A stretch of DNA of 64,000 bases. It comes from Chromera velia (taxonomy: Eukaryota > Sar > Chromeraceae). Position 1 is the first letter of the stretch; every line of letters begins with the position of its first letter. Location: assembly GCA_018398765.1 (NCBI GenBank), contig JAHBMJ010001405.1, forward strand, positions 1-64,000, in the 5' to 3' direction. The translations under genes were made by a program, and so were the position numbers. The notes beneath the pieces were generated by a model that saw nothing but the letters and a program-made list of their open reading frames with translations, was not told the origin of the DNA and ran no database searches. Shown here one piece after another: positions 37,026 through 48,903 of this stretch.

Positions 37026-38242
37026 TCACCCATCCGTCCACTCACGCACGGATTCACTCACTCTCTCACTCACGCGCCCATTCATTCATTCCCTAACCCA
37101 CTCATTCGCTCACGCACGCACGTACGCGCCCATTCACTCGCCACTCACTCCCGCACGCAGTCAGTCACTTAGTCACCCACCCACTCACTCACTCACTCTC
37201 GTCACTCTCTAGCCAGCCCCTTCAACAGGACGCCTAGCAGAACTCATCTTCTTTTCCGATTTTTCTACACTACTGGAACGGCTTGCTCTTCAGTGCAAAC
37301 GCACATCTCCTCTCGAAACTTCCCGGGCCAAACTCAAGACAAGACAAGACAAGAATGCTGAAGAAAAGACACCCAGGCTCCTACCCATTCACCAAGCATG
37401 CATGCATGCATGCATGCATCCATCCATCCATCCATCCACACTCGTCAAAAAAAGAAGTTGTTCTGTTGCGCTCTTCAGCCTTTGGTACTTTTCTTTGTTC
37501 TCCTATCTTGAGGCACCCACGAGGGCGATTGACAGACAGAGAAACCAACCAACAAACGGACCGACCGACCGACCAGCTCTGCAACCGCGAGGTCCAAAAG
37601 GAAAATCAAGAAGGGGCGCCTGCATGCATGCACCAAGGAAGGGAAAGGAGTGGAAAGGCAAAGAGGTACAGGCAGGAGCAAGGGGGAATGCATTCGTGAC
37701 AAACACAGCTAGAACACGGGTCACTTCGAGACTGCTCCCTCCACGTCACTCGATCGACAGAAATAATTAAGTATTTAGACAACTCATGCAGCGGAACGCG
37801 AATGAATGAGACGAGGCGTGAATGTAGACGAAGGATCGAATGGGTCAACCAATAAAAGGGAACGGGGATACCCCCGTAGACACGTGAACAAGGGTATCAA
37901 AACAGAAAAGAGGAAGGGAAGGCACATCGTTCTGCCGATAGCATTCATACACGCTCACAGATAGATAGATAGATAGATAGACAAGTGCATAGAATGCCTC
38001 CTTGCTTCTTGTGACGCCAGCGCATCCATCGAGCCAAACAGAGCAGCTCAATGCTCGGGCAGGCCGGCAGGCTGAGTGAGGATTGCCCCCCAGAAGAAAC
38101 GGAAGGTTGAAACTAAAGAAAACTCCTCTGTCCCAGACAGACAGACAGACAGACAGACAGACACAGACCGATAGACTGTGTGTTTTTATTTCTTTCTTTC
38201 TTTCAAACAAAGAAACAAACAAACACAGACAGACAGAAGTGC
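37026..38242. other. Intergenic between two minus-strand genes
   Basis: Lies between the NAA35 stop (38243) and the proposed start at 37025, so it should hold the downstream gene's promoter. It is rich in tetranucleotide repeats: CATG/CATC (37397-37438), GACC (37557-37573), ATAG (37960-37981), GACA (38136-38162) and AAAC (38206-38226). No coding exon seen. Confidence 0.5.
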
Positions 38243-41200
38243 TCACATTTCCGTGATTCCCCTCTTTTCTTCCATCACCTTCTCCCCGTCTGCCTTTGAG
38301 ATCAGAGAGGAAAAAATGTGCAGGTTTGCGTTTGCACACACACGGTCTGCACTGTCACATGCCATTTGAGTCTGTCTGAGGGCTTCCCAGAGGCTGTGGG
38401 ACGTCTGCTGTCGGTGGCGTCTCGAGGGGCTCATGCAACGGATCTGCGGAGGGGACGGGGGGAAGAGAAAAGCAAGCAGAGACCGAGAAGAGAATTTATC
38501 TGTGCACCCATGTGCATTTACCAAAGCGCGCACCCGCCGGACAAAAACTCTTTCATTGCAGGCCGGGAGGTACAGTCTCTGACGGACTCGTAAAGGGATC
38601 TGTGTGTATCACAAAGGCAGTTAACAATGAAGCTCGAACGATGAATGACACCTGCGTTTGAGACGTGCTTTCTCTCTTTTGTCGCAACTCCACAAGCCTG
38701 TTTGTTGCGGGAGGGACTGTCTCGCTTTGTTTCGTTGCTTCGATTCAACCTCTCATCTTTCGGGTCTCCAAAGAAGAGGAAGCCAAAACGACGAGCTTCG
38801 TTTGACTGGATGCAAAACCTCCAAAAACACTAATGCGGCAAAGAAGAAAGAGCTGTCACAAAATAACAAAGCAAAAAACAAACATCGATTGACCGACCTG
38901 AATAATCTCCCGCACGACCAGCGAGAGGTCCTGAACGGAAGCAGCCAGCAGCTCTCGGCACTCTCTCAGCCACACCGGACCCTCTTGTGCCTCTCTCCTC
39001 TTTTCCTCTCTCTCTTGCTCGGCCTTCTCCTCCATTGCTCGCTGCTTCTCTTTTTCCCTCGCCCTCTTCCCACCGCCCTTCCTCTTGTTCCCTCCCCCTC
39101 CTCCGTGCTGAGGAGAGGGGGACAGGGACCCCCCCAGTTCGTCCTTCTCCTTCCCCTCCTCGTCCTCCTTCTCTCCCTCTGTTCCCTTCCCAGCGGAAAC
39201 AGAAAAAGGCGAAGCACTCCCTGCCCCTTCTCTCGCCTTTGACGGCTCTGCTCTGTCTCTTCTGGGGACGTCAAAGAAAAAAAGACAAGGAGGGACGCCC
39301 CCCTGTATCAGGGAGATCTCAATCAATTGACGCAGAGATTGGTGATACACAGCACGAGTCCACAACTCTGAAGGACACGGATCTTTCGGTTTCTCCTTCT
39401 CGTCCTCCCCATTGCATGGTGATTTTTCTATCTCCCCGTTCGCCTCCCCAAGTTCAGTCGTGTCTCCCTTTCCTCCTTCCCCGCTCTTCTCCTTTTCGCC
39501 TATATTCCCCCCCGAGAAACTGTCAGTTGCTTCTTTGAGACTCCCATTTGTGTCCCCTTCTTTCTCCTTCTCTTCGGATGACTTTGGTTCCTTTCCGTCT
39601 GTCCCCTTCTCCACTCCCGAAGGCCCCGGCCCATCCAATCGTAATGCCGCAGGGGGCACACAGCCGGGGTCCACCTCCCGCCAGTACTTAATCACCTCCA
39701 CGTCCTCGTCTAGCATCACTACAGTCAGCCAGGCAGCACTGCGCGCTACGGTATCAGGCCCGTAGACTCGAGACCATCTGTGTGATGAATGAATGCCCCC
39801 AATGGTGGCAGGCACAATGAATTCACAATCGAATTTCAAGAGAGGAAGGAGTCACTCACGGACATGGACGCAGAGAGAGAGCGAGGGGGGGGCGCTATTT
39901 GTGTTCATGCTTCAGTGAGCGAGGAGCGACAGTCGTACGCAAACTCTCTCTCACCTAGATCGATCCAAGTGATTCACTCCCTCTGCTCCCTTGTCTGTCT
40001 GAATCTTTTTAGACAGTGAGCAAGGGCCTGCACAACGTAATTTTACATTGCACCCTTTCTACTCGTCTTAATGACGATGCAAGCTCCTCAAAACACCGAA
40101 TACTGACGTAAACGCGCACGCATACATAAACGTCTCATACACATATACACACCCACGCGCACGGGAAAACACGTCCTCTCTCTCTCACTCTCTCCCTCTC
40201 TCTTACACGCACAAACATGGAGACCCAAGAGAGACGGAAAGAGAGGCAGAGAAGGACATGCGCATATTCATTCACCAAGCGCCCATCCACACACGGGGGG
40301 GCCTCACACACACAGACCGACCGACCGACCTCTCGGGGGTATAGCCGTCAACCTCGCTGCCTCCGATGACCTCCGCCATCTCGGAGAGGAAGGCAAAGAC
40401 AGACTGGAGACTCAACCCCATGCATCGAGGAATGTCTGCAGAGAGAAAGTAACCCAAGATGGGATCCAACACATACACACAGTCATGGCACCGCACAAAC
40501 GAGCTGAAATCCTTTATTTGCACATCTTCTCTAGACAGAGTAGAACAAGGAGAAAGTATGGATTTGCTTTGCTGTGTCACCTTTGTTTCACATCTTTTGC
40601 TTTTAATAAGCATCAGCAGACAAACGTTACGGCACATTTTTGTCTTCTCTTTTTTTGTCTTAATTCCTAGACAGAAAAAAGGTCAGACAGGCGGAGGCAT
40701 CGACAAGCAGACACGCGAATGCTGAACGCGACAAAGAGATTCGAATCTTCGGAACTGCCGACATGGAAATAGAACCGCTTGTCAAGACCCCCACGCTTAC
40801 AATTACCTGCAAAGATCTCGACAAGGAACCTGCAATGCACGCTCCAGACGTCCAAGGTGACCTCCACGTCGAGACTCTCGGTCATCTTCGGAGGGCCGTG
40901 GGTCCGTGCGAGCGCTGCGAGACGGGAGTCGAAGGAGACCGCCGCACTCTCTCGCCGTCTCTTTTCAATGCCCGTTTCTCTCTCTGAATTCTTTTCCGAG
41001 CTACAAAGCAGGCCTGCCCGCTCTTGTTTCTCCCGGGCGATCTCGAGTGCCGTCAGTTCCCGGAGAAATTGGGAAGCCGTGACCGCCAACAAGGAGGCAC
41101 GCCGCAGGAACGGAACATACAAACACGAGAGGTCGTGCGGGGGCGCGTCTGGGTCGCTTGGCGGGTCAATAGTGTGGTTGAAAGCATCAAGGGCGCCCAA

Positions 41201-43131
41201 GTAGTAGTAGAGAAAAGACAGACGTGAAGCAAGACCTGCCTCGGCCCGGTACAGCTCCGCCTCTTCTTTGCTCAGTTGAGAGGCTGGCAACAGGAGTGCA
41301 TCCGTGTAGAACCATAAGTCTGCAAGGGCTTCTTTCGGGTCCTCTGCCAGGGGACCCTGGATCAAAGCAATGTAGGCCTGGAAGGAGAACGCGTCAAAGT
41401 CCTCATCCTTCGCAACCTGCATGCATGAACAAACAAAAGAAAAAACGATCGAGAAAACACGCATGCAGCAGATACACCAGACAGACAGACAGACAGACAG
41501 ACAGCCACACCCATGCATGCATTCTGACAGAGAAGAGAGAGAAGCTTGAGTGCATGAGTACCAAAGAGGGGGGGCCGCAAAAGGGACGATCCTCGACACC
41601 TAGCGGATCGAACTGACTGAGTCCAGACACAACAGACCATAGTCCCTCATTCAACCATTCAGACCCATCATGAACTCGCAAATTGCTTGCTTTCCTGGTA
41701 GTCAGAGAGAATGTCCGCTCACTGCCTCCACCTCTCGCCCACCCACTGACCCCTGATCGCTGCACAATCTGCCACACAAGGCGCATCAGCGCGAGGACTC
41801 CCCGGAGAATGACGAACAGGGCCGACAGCCGCGGTGCCTTCTCGAGCACCTCCGGTGAGAAGGCGGGGGGGGTCGCGTCTCTGCCGAGGGTGCCCTCCCT
41901 CACCTGCGCCAACTTGTAGAAGTATGCGCACTGGAATACCGTCGTTGCTGCAAAATGATCGATCGATCGTATGCACATGTATGACATGAATCAGGACAGA
42001 TGAGATTATGGACTGCTAGGCAGGCAGGGAGGAAGGACAAGCCGCAGAGACTGAACAACAAACAGAGAAACAAAACAAGAATCGGAAAGAACTACTCAGA
42101 GAGGAAGACACGAAGCCTCAAGTTTATCTGACCAAGGTCTCCTTTCTCTGTTCTTTGACAGACTGCACCCCCCTATCACTCTCACTCTCTCTCTCCATGA
42201 ATGCATTCCTCTCGAAAAGAGATGAGGATCAGAGCCCTCAATCTTTCCGTCTCTCTTCTACTCTCTTGCAACTGAGTCTGTGTATTGAATCACGATATGC
42301 ACCCGACAGACGTCGCATATTTGATGGCTTTCACTTTTAAGGCACTCACTCGCCCAACCAACCAACCAACCAACCGACCGACCGACCGACCCACGGACAT
42401 GCAGGCATCCCATTCATCCACTGCCAGACGAGGCCAAGCAGTCGATCGAAAATTCCGATGGCCGTCTCTGTCTCGACTTCTTCCCGAACGATACCGAGGG
42501 CCTGCAGACTCTCCACGGTCAGAGGCCGCCTCTCTGGAGACACACACCCGAAGTCCATCTTTGGACACTGGACCTCCACGCCTGCACATGCATATGCACA
42601 TGCAGGGGTGAATCGAATCAGAGAGGTCCCTGCAGTCGTTGGGCATCTACCTGACAGACATAGAGACAGTCAGTCCTGTGATTCCTTCCTTCCTTCCTTC
42701 GTTCCTTCCTGCCATTTCCCTTCCGTTTCGGTCCTGCACACCCTTCCACTTTCCGTTCTGGGTCTCGAGAGCACGCTGAGGTCTCAGCGGCATACCCCTG
42801 TTGTTACCCTCTGACGCACGCGAATTTTACTCTCGAGAGTCCACACTCGCAGTCGCAGTCGCAGCTGTTGCAGCAGGGCCAACCTTCCGTCTTGGGCCTC
42901 TTGATCCAGACAAACAGACAAACAAGACAGAAAACGCCGCAAAAAGACAGAGCGGTAAGAGACACCATCCACCCCCCTCTCTTAAAAAAAACATGCACAA
43001 GCACCTACAAACCTGCCATCGAATTCTGGAGCGCAAAGTTTGGGCTCTTCAACAGATCTGGAAGCTTCATGCCTGCAGGAGAGAAAGGACCGCACAGAGA
43101 GAACAAGAGAAAGAAAGAGCGAGAGCGAGAG

Positions 43132-43182
<51 letters not shown>

Positions 43183-44158
43183 ATGCAGAAAGAAGGAAGG
43201 AAAGAAAGAAAGAAAAAAAAAAAAGAAAAAAAAAAAGAAAGAAAGAAAGAAAGAAAGAAAACGCATCAACATGCAGAGATGTCCAGAGGTCATTGAATTA
43301 TCGATAGGTCAACAGCAGAAAAAGTTTTCGATTCACAATCAAGAGAGACACAAGAAGTGATCGTCCCAAAAGGGACAATGAAAAACAAATTGACACCCAC
43401 GTCCTTTTAAAGAAAGAAGAGAGGGAAGACATCGATCACCTGCATCACCTCCTGTGCCTGCCTCAGTATTGCTCGCCTGACTCAACTACGAAGCATTCTG
43501 ATCGGTTTCCGCACAGATGCAGGCTTCAAAACTTTCTCCTTCCTAAGCCGCGTAAAAACTCTCGCTGCTGCACTAGTCCCATGAAAAACCCCTCCCTTGC
43601 CTCGCCTTGCGTTGAAGGAGGGGGGAGGAAAGAGACTCCTCCCTCCCGACGGTCCTTCCTTTTTGACTCATTCATAGACACGCTGGATCTCAACATGGTC
43701 TCTTCTCTTCGAGCTCAAGTCCTGTCTCACCCAACCTCTCCTTCGTTCTCTCTCCCCAATCTGAGCATTGGCAGCAGTCACAGCTGCCTGTGCAAATTCT
43801 GCAAATTGTTGGACTTACTTTCCTTGGCGGCAGAGAAGACGCCCGTCACGTCGACCGCCCCCCCCCCTTGAGAGTCAGACTCCACCCAGTGAGTCCCGAA
43901 CACCTCCTTCGCCTCCTCCTGCCCGCCCACAAGGTTATGCAACCCTAAGTAGAACTCCATCTCTCCCTCCCTCCCTCCCTTCTCCAACTTGGAGGAAGAC
44001 GAGGAAGGAGGGAAATTCTTGCCCCCCAGACGGCCGGCTTTCTCAAAGCACGGAGGCTGCACTTTAAATGGATGCCAGTCGCCACTACCAGCATTGCTGC
44101 TGCTGCTGCTGCTACTACTACTACTACTACTTGAAGAAGCAAGAGCGTCTCCTGTCAT
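38243..44158 (-). CDS. NAA35: N-alpha-acetyltransferase 35 (NatC auxiliary subunit, MAK10)
   Basis: Eight exons on the minus strand, all joined in phase: 44158-43819, 43072-43013, 42581 to about 42387, 41947-41751, 41416-40807, 40435-40330, 39777-38898 and 38443-38243; total 862 aa against about 725 in human. Recognition rests on the N-terminal NatC motif: the join of exons 2 and 3 gives FALQNSMAGVEVQCPKMDFG, matching the family's SMSALE-MDPKMDAG, and exons 3-4 give a family-like WMNG…TVFQCAYFYKLAQ. The DEDF at the start of exon 5 also fits. NAA35 anchors NatC to the ribosome and supports NAA30 in acetylating N-termini beginning Met-Leu/Ile/Phe. Unusual: an N-terminal poly-Ser run (from a GCT/AGT repeat near 44099-44130) and a roughly 200-residue Glu/Lys/Gly-rich insertion in exon 7. 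The end of exon 3 lies in a GTCG repeat and could shift by whole repeat units. Confidence 0.82.
43126..43260. repeat. GA and GAAA microsatellite in NAA35 intron 1
   Basis: A GA run (43126-43171) followed by A-rich GAAA units up to 43260, within the intron between NAA35 exons 1 and 2; the minus-strand transcript reads this as CT/TTTC, i.e. pyrimidine, but well upstream of the branch-point window only by distance, the acceptor lying at 43073. Confidence 0.9.
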
Positions 44159-45502
44159 CGTTTAGGAGGGGAGCGAAAGCCTTTTTTTTCTCTTGTCGAA
44201 TCTCTTGCGCCTTCCAGGATCTTTTGGAATGTTTCTCAGGAAGGGCTCCTCAGAGACTCACAAAACGGAATCGCCTGCTCTGCTTCTTTGAATGACTTTC
44301 AGCAAAGACCCTCCCTGATGTGCTCCGCACCTTGGTGACGACAAACTTCTCTCGTTGGCTCCTTACCTCGAAGAACGAGCGCTGATGGGACTAGATTATT
44401 CAAAAAAAAAGAACAAAAAACCAACCTCACGCCCCTCCGTAAGCCCTATTCTCTTTAGAACTGCATCCCGTCTCCGAAAATCAACCCGCTATCAGACCGC
44501 AAAGACCCCTGTCCAATGTACAGCAGTCTGAGTGAATTCCAGATCCATACCACATCCCCAGTCAAAAATTGTCCGTGGAGCGGGTTTGACTGTGCCGGAG
44601 GCTATTTTCTTGCCAGAGAGAGAGGCGGGAGGCAGAGAATGGCATACATGCAGGGCATTAGGGCGGCTCGCGGCCCCGCGGCCGCGTCAAACCGCCCGGC
44701 GCCCGCCATGCATGCAATTGCATGCATGATGGCCCCGGAAAGCGAAGCGGGGGGCACTAAATACCCCAGCCCAGAGCATACCTAATACCCCCGGCCGGGC
44801 TTTTTTCCCGGGGAAGGGGGGATTCCGCGGCTTTTCCCGCGGGAAGGGGGGATCGGCGCGATGTGCGTATCAATCGTGCAGTTCTCATTTTTCCTGCTTT
44901 CCGGGGCCGTTCCGGGGCCGTGCGCAAGCTTGCTTGCGTCAGATGCATGCTCTGCGTATGCCCTGCATATATATCTGACGCACTCCGTGCGAATGGCCCG
45001 GAAAGCGAAATTAACTTTAGACTCGGAATTAACTGGAGTCGGAAGTGCTCGAGTTTTGTTAAGTGCCCTCTGAGCGATATTTCCGGGGCAATGATGAAAT
45101 TGCGTGCGTCATGCAGTTTTTCAATCGGAGATTCAGCACGTGCATGTACGTACGTCGACATCCGAGGCCTCCCACCATGTCCCACCTCAACTCTTTGTAA
45201 GTGCCCCTCAGCTACGCTTTCCGGGCCATGTAGCTCAGTGATGCTCGGTGTAGAGATCTATAGAGATCTATGACATCTTCTGACAGCCATCAGCCATCAG
45301 CAACCTCAACAATACCAATGGATACCGAGCACCACACGTCTTGATGTATAATGGCTCGCACACCAATCTTCATGTGCAAGTACAAACGAAAATACGCTTG
45401 GGAATTTTGGGCCACTGAGTGCAGCCAAAATCTTTTGAGTGCACAGTCGGGCCCGCGGTCACCTCTTGCGTTCACCTTCGGACCACGAAGAGCACCTGCG
45501 GA
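44159..45502. promoter_or_regulatory. Shared upstream region of NAA35 (-) and glycosyltransferase (+)
   Basis: The two genes diverge from this 1.3-kb spacer, so it should hold both promoters; I see no clear TATA box or initiator. Inside are GC-rich palindromic sequences (44650-44870), TGCATGCA palindromes, and five copies in either direction of a CGGAAAG/CTTTCCG core, most within GGCCCCGGAAAGCGAA-like context (near 44731, 44897, 44995, 45080, 45214). Confidence 0.45.
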
Positions 45503-47491
45503 ATGGCAGTGCGTCGGTTGACTGGAATCTCTCTGAAAATTATCAGGCGAATCAATTTGACAGCGAGACAAGGACGTTCATTCCTTGGCTCAATTTTTGT
45601 GTCGCTGGTAAAGAGACGTTCATTAAGCATATTGGTCGTCTTCTTTTCTGTTGTCTCCGTGTTTTGTCTCTTTGCTCTTCCTCGTCTGCGCCGGAAAGCC
45701 TCCGTCCCATTTACTCTGCTAGAGGAACCTCCCACGCCACCCGTGGAGGTTGTTGCGGTGACTTCCTTCTTCGACTTTGGGTTTTCACCCGATGAGTTGC
45801 GAATCCAAAAGCAGAGGCTGGCCGAGTTGCTGGTCTCCGTGCACCGGTCTGTTAGGGTCGTTGTGTACACGACAGAGGAGTACGTGGATTTGATGAATTC
45901 CTTTGGCAGAGATTTGGACTTAAGGGTGGGGGGCGTGTGGGAATGGGGGTCTCTGTCAGAGCATAGAGAGGCTTTTGTACAGATGGAGACAGAATCAGCA
46001 AGGGAAAGGGAGGGGGGCGCTAGAGTGACAGCAGAGGCCCACGCGGCCCGTGCACTTAAGCACGATCGGCTGCCCTCTGAGTGCAGAGACGGATACAATG
46101 GGTGGGATGAGAAGTATTGTTTTTGGATTGATTTGGATGTTTTCAGTGAATCCGCACTGGGGTCGGACTTCTTAGGGCCAGAAGCTGTGCAAGAGGTGTT
46201 CCGACCCCTGTGGTCGGGAGAGGATTCCACCCGTGTGTTGATGGTTCTAGAGGATTCTTTTCCGTCCGATGAGCGGGTGATGAGGTGGCACGTCGGTCTG
46301 GGGCCCATCAAGGCACCGATCGTGTCTGGGAAGTTTTTGGGGGCGATGGGGAACTCTGCTCTCGGGTGGTGGGGGGGGAAGTGGTGGGCTTTGTTTGAGC
46401 AATACATGGAGCGGGGATTAGTGGCACCGTCCGTTGACCACTTTGTAAATGCCATGGCGATGGACACGCTAAATCACATCTTCCTCCTCGATAGCCCCTC
46501 CCACACTTCTAGCCATGAAGAGTCTCACCAGTGGGAAGCACAAGTTTGTTTCGTTGAGCCGCTGTCAGCTGTGTATCAGTTTCTTCGTGATCCTGAGATG
46601 AGGCCAGACGGGTGTGATCTCACGCACGCGGCTCACAGGATGATCGAATACCTCGGTTGTCGAGAAGAGACCTTGCCGGGAGAAAAGGGGGATGTGGCGT
46701 TCACTTCCCTGATGACTACAGGAGATCCTGGGTACATCGAGGGATTGATCGCCCTTGGGAATTCCATCCGTCTCGGCATTCCCGCCCCCACCCCCCCGAT
46801 GGTTCTCTTGACTCTGATCGATCCATCCGATATTCTCCGAGTCGATGAGCTGAGGGGTGTCGGTTGGACTCTTTGCAAAGTCCCGAGATACCCCCCTCCG
46901 TTTGAAAACAAGGTGGCCAGAGGATTTCGGGATCAATTCTCGAAACTCCCTCTCTGGTCCCTTACAAAATACAAACGAGTGGTGTACATGGATGCAGATA
47001 CGCTTCTTCTGAGACCTCCATGGGCCTTGATGAAGGCCACAGGGAAGTTTGCGGCTGTACCGGACTGGGCGTTCACTGTTCCAAAACCTGGAACCCAAGA
47101 CTATTTTAACATGGGTGTGTTCTCCATACCCCCGAGCGAGCAAGAGTTCATGAAACTCAACGCTCTGCGGATGACCTTCCACGATTACGATCTCCGGATG
47201 TGTGAGCAGGCGATGATAAGTAAGTTGTATACGGACAAGGAATCGGGTTGGGAAGTCATTGATTTTCGGTGTAATGGCAATACGGCAATGTTTGTGTTTG
47301 ACTATGAAGAGTGGCAGAAAAGGTGGCCCACCCTTGAAGTGATTCATTTCACGATGGAAAAACCATTCGCTTCTTCCTCGGCCGGCCGCATGCCCGCAGT
47401 CGGTCATAAAGCCGACCTCCTCCGTCTCTGGGATTCCTTCAGATACGGAGAGAGACCTTCGTGGCTGGATTCGTCCCCCCAAGTCGAATAA
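45503..47491 (+). CDS. Type II membrane protein with two glycosyltransferase domains (HtrL/YibB-like plus GT8-like)
   Basis: Intronless, 662 aa. A short basic cytoplasmic head (KRRS) is followed by one membrane helix at about 41-59 (LSILVVFFSVVSVFCLFAL), the layout of a Golgi type II glycosyltransferase. The first luminal domain (about 81-390) opens VEVVAVTSFFDFG and contains FWIDLDVFS with a DLD at 210-212; this resembles the bacterial HtrL/YibB/WlaTC group. The second domain (about 420-640) has VVYMDADTLLLRPP with a DAD metal-binding motif at 497-499, then DYFNMGVFSIPPS and VIHFTMEKPF, the hallmarks of GT8 enzymes of the glycogenin/galactinol synthase type. Both motifs would bind Mn2+ and a UDP-sugar; the sugar and acceptor cannot be told. 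An upstream in-frame extension to 45419 lacks an ATG, so I start at 45503. The lack of introns contrasts with every neighbour and may reflect retroposition or transfer. Confidence 0.8.
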   Translation: MAVRRLTGISLKIIRRINLTARQGRSFLGSIFVSLVKRRSLSILVVFFSVVSVFCLFALPRLRRKASVPFTLLEEPPTPPVEVVAVTSFFDFGFSPDELRIQKQRLAELLVSVHRSVRVVVYTTEEYVDLMNSFGRDLDLRVGGVWEWGSLSEHREAFVQMETESAREREGGARVTAEAHAARALKHDRLPSECRDGYNGWDEKYCFWIDLDVFSESALGSDFLGPEAVQEVFRPLWSGEDSTRVLMVLEDSFPSDERVMRWHVGLGPIKAPIVSGKFLGAMGNSALGWWGGKWWALFEQYMERGLVAPSVDHFVNAMAMDTLNHIFLLDSPSHTSSHEESHQWEAQVCFVEPLSAVYQFLRDPEMRPDGCDLTHAAHRMIEYLGCREETLPGEKGDVAFTSLMTTGDPGYIEGLIALGNSIRLGIPAPTPPMVLLTLIDPSDILRVDELRGVGWTLCKVPRYPPPFENKVARGFRDQFSKLPLWSLTKYKRVVYMDADTLLLRPPWALMKATGKFAAVPDWAFTVPKPGTQDYFNMGVFSIPPSEQEFMKLNALRMTFHDYDLRMCEQAMISKLYTDKESGWEVIDFRCNGNTAMFVFDYEEWQKRWPTLEVIHFTMEKPFASSSAGRMPAVGHKADLLRLWDSFRYGERPSWLDSSPQVE

Positions 47492-48463
47492 GGAACAAAC
47501 ATATATATGATGAAATGTTATTACAGTCTCGTATAAATAATGATTCATATAAATAATGGTCATCAAACACCATTGTTAAACATTAAAGAACAGGTGTAGG
47601 CTACCGTGTAGCTAACAATTGAGACAAAAGGATTTTATATAATTTTATGATCCAAATTTATATTCTAGGTTCCCCCATGCCGTTCCACTGCCCAAAAATT
47701 ATTTCATTAAAACTATAAAACTGCATCAGTGGGTTAACCCAATAATGATTATTCACTCATTACTTAAGTTGATAATCATTATAGGGTGGATGTATAATGA
47801 TTATTAATTTAAATAATCATTATGTATTAAAGAGACTTTAAGCGCTTAATGAGTATCATAATGAGTAATTATTATCAAAATAAATAATCATTATATATCT
47901 TGATCATATGCACTTTATGATCGATCACACTTTATTCCTCTACCACTATTACTCACAGCTGGCGTTTGTCATACCGTTTGAGCCAGACAGGCCACAATCT
48001 GTATGAAGGTCAGACAATTAGACGAATCATGCAGACTGTACAGCATAGGCCGCAGGCCGGCGTGCGGGGTACGTACATGCACTGCGTACCGCCACGGCCC
48101 AACTTTCCTAAAATTCGTATGTAACTGCTTTGCGGGACTTAATTTTTTCCTGAGGTTGGCATGCATCTACTTTTCGGGACCCGCGACGAGCTGACTGCCT
48201 CAGTAACTCTGAACTTCTTAATTAAGTTGGCTCTGAACTGCTTAGAGATTCAAGTGTTTCCGTTGTATATTGCAGAGCTGCATATAGCTCCATCCCTTTC
48301 CCCCCAGTACGCTGGTTTCAGTGCAGCTGTGATTTTTCCCTCGGTCGTCTCCACGGATTTTTGAGAGCGTATCCTTTTTGTTGTTTTTCCCAGAGTAAAG
48401 CAACCTTCTTCTGTCCTTCCTTCCTTCCTTCCTTCCATCAGCAAAAGCCTTCGTTCCGTCAGC
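47492..48463. other. AT-rich intergenic block with palindromic motifs
   Basis: Downstream of the glycosyltransferase. Between 47738 and 47895 the palindrome-like 11-mer ATAATGATTAT or its complement recurs about five times. A TTCC repeat (48413-48436) precedes the small ORF. No gene recognised in the rest. Confidence 0.6.
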
Positions 48464-48625
48464 ATGAAGACAGTGAAGACGAGAGAGGAGGTGCAGAAGG
48501 AGTTGTGTCAGATGCGGAAAGATGGAAAGATTGATGCTCGCATTGCTTCTCCTTTTGTCCGAGAAGAGCTGCGACTGGCTGCGTCACTGGTAGGCCACTG
48601 GCAGTGGGCTAAGCTTGCAGCTTGA
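48464..48625 (+). CDS. Small ORF, possible first exon
   Basis: ATG at 48464 opens 53 codons (MKTVKTREEVQKELCQMRKD…) with a charged helical look, in an otherwise AT-rich area. A GTAGGC at 48591 could be a donor after ELRLAASL, which would make this a first exon, but I cannot find a second one. It could be a fragment of a gene disrupted by the AT-rich insertions around it. Function unknown. Confidence 0.3.
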   Translation: MKTVKTREEVQKELCQMRKDGKIDARIASPFVREELRLAASLVGHWQWAKLAA

Positions 48626-48709
48626 GAATGATCAGCAGCTTCCATAATCATTGACAACAAAATCATTACTCTCAAGACAGAAGTTCATTCTTTCTAGTGA
48701 CTTAAGAAC

Positions 48710-48898
48710 ATTATGCATAATGATTATCAATGTCATTAGTGGAGATTAACATTCATAATCATTACCCACTTTAACCTAAAATCAATAATGATTATTATAA
48801 AAAATGATTATTTATTGATAATCATTATACATTTTAAGCTGTACTTGATAATGATTATTTATGTCAATCTCCACTAATGACATTGATAATCATTATGC
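48710..48898. mobile_element. MITE with about 37-bp inverted repeats
   Basis: The left arm (48714-48750, beginning GCATAATGATTATCAATG) and right arm (48862-48898, ending CATTGATAATCATTATGC) are inverted copies with a single mismatch, separated by about 110 bp of AT-rich sequence. The bases AGAAC flank both sides (48705-48709 and 48899-48903), a possible 5-bp target-site duplication. No coding capacity. The internal part repeats the ATAATGATTAT motif. Confidence 0.8.
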
Positions 48899-48903
48899 AG
48901 AAC

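Noticed and set aside
45222-45260. tRNA-like sequence (TGTAGCTCAGTGATG)
   Set aside because: Resembles an A box only; no cloverleaf or B box follows.
45472-47566. Two minus-strand open frames opposite the glycosyltransferase
   Set aside because: Shadows of codon bias; no family text, while the plus frame has clear motifs.
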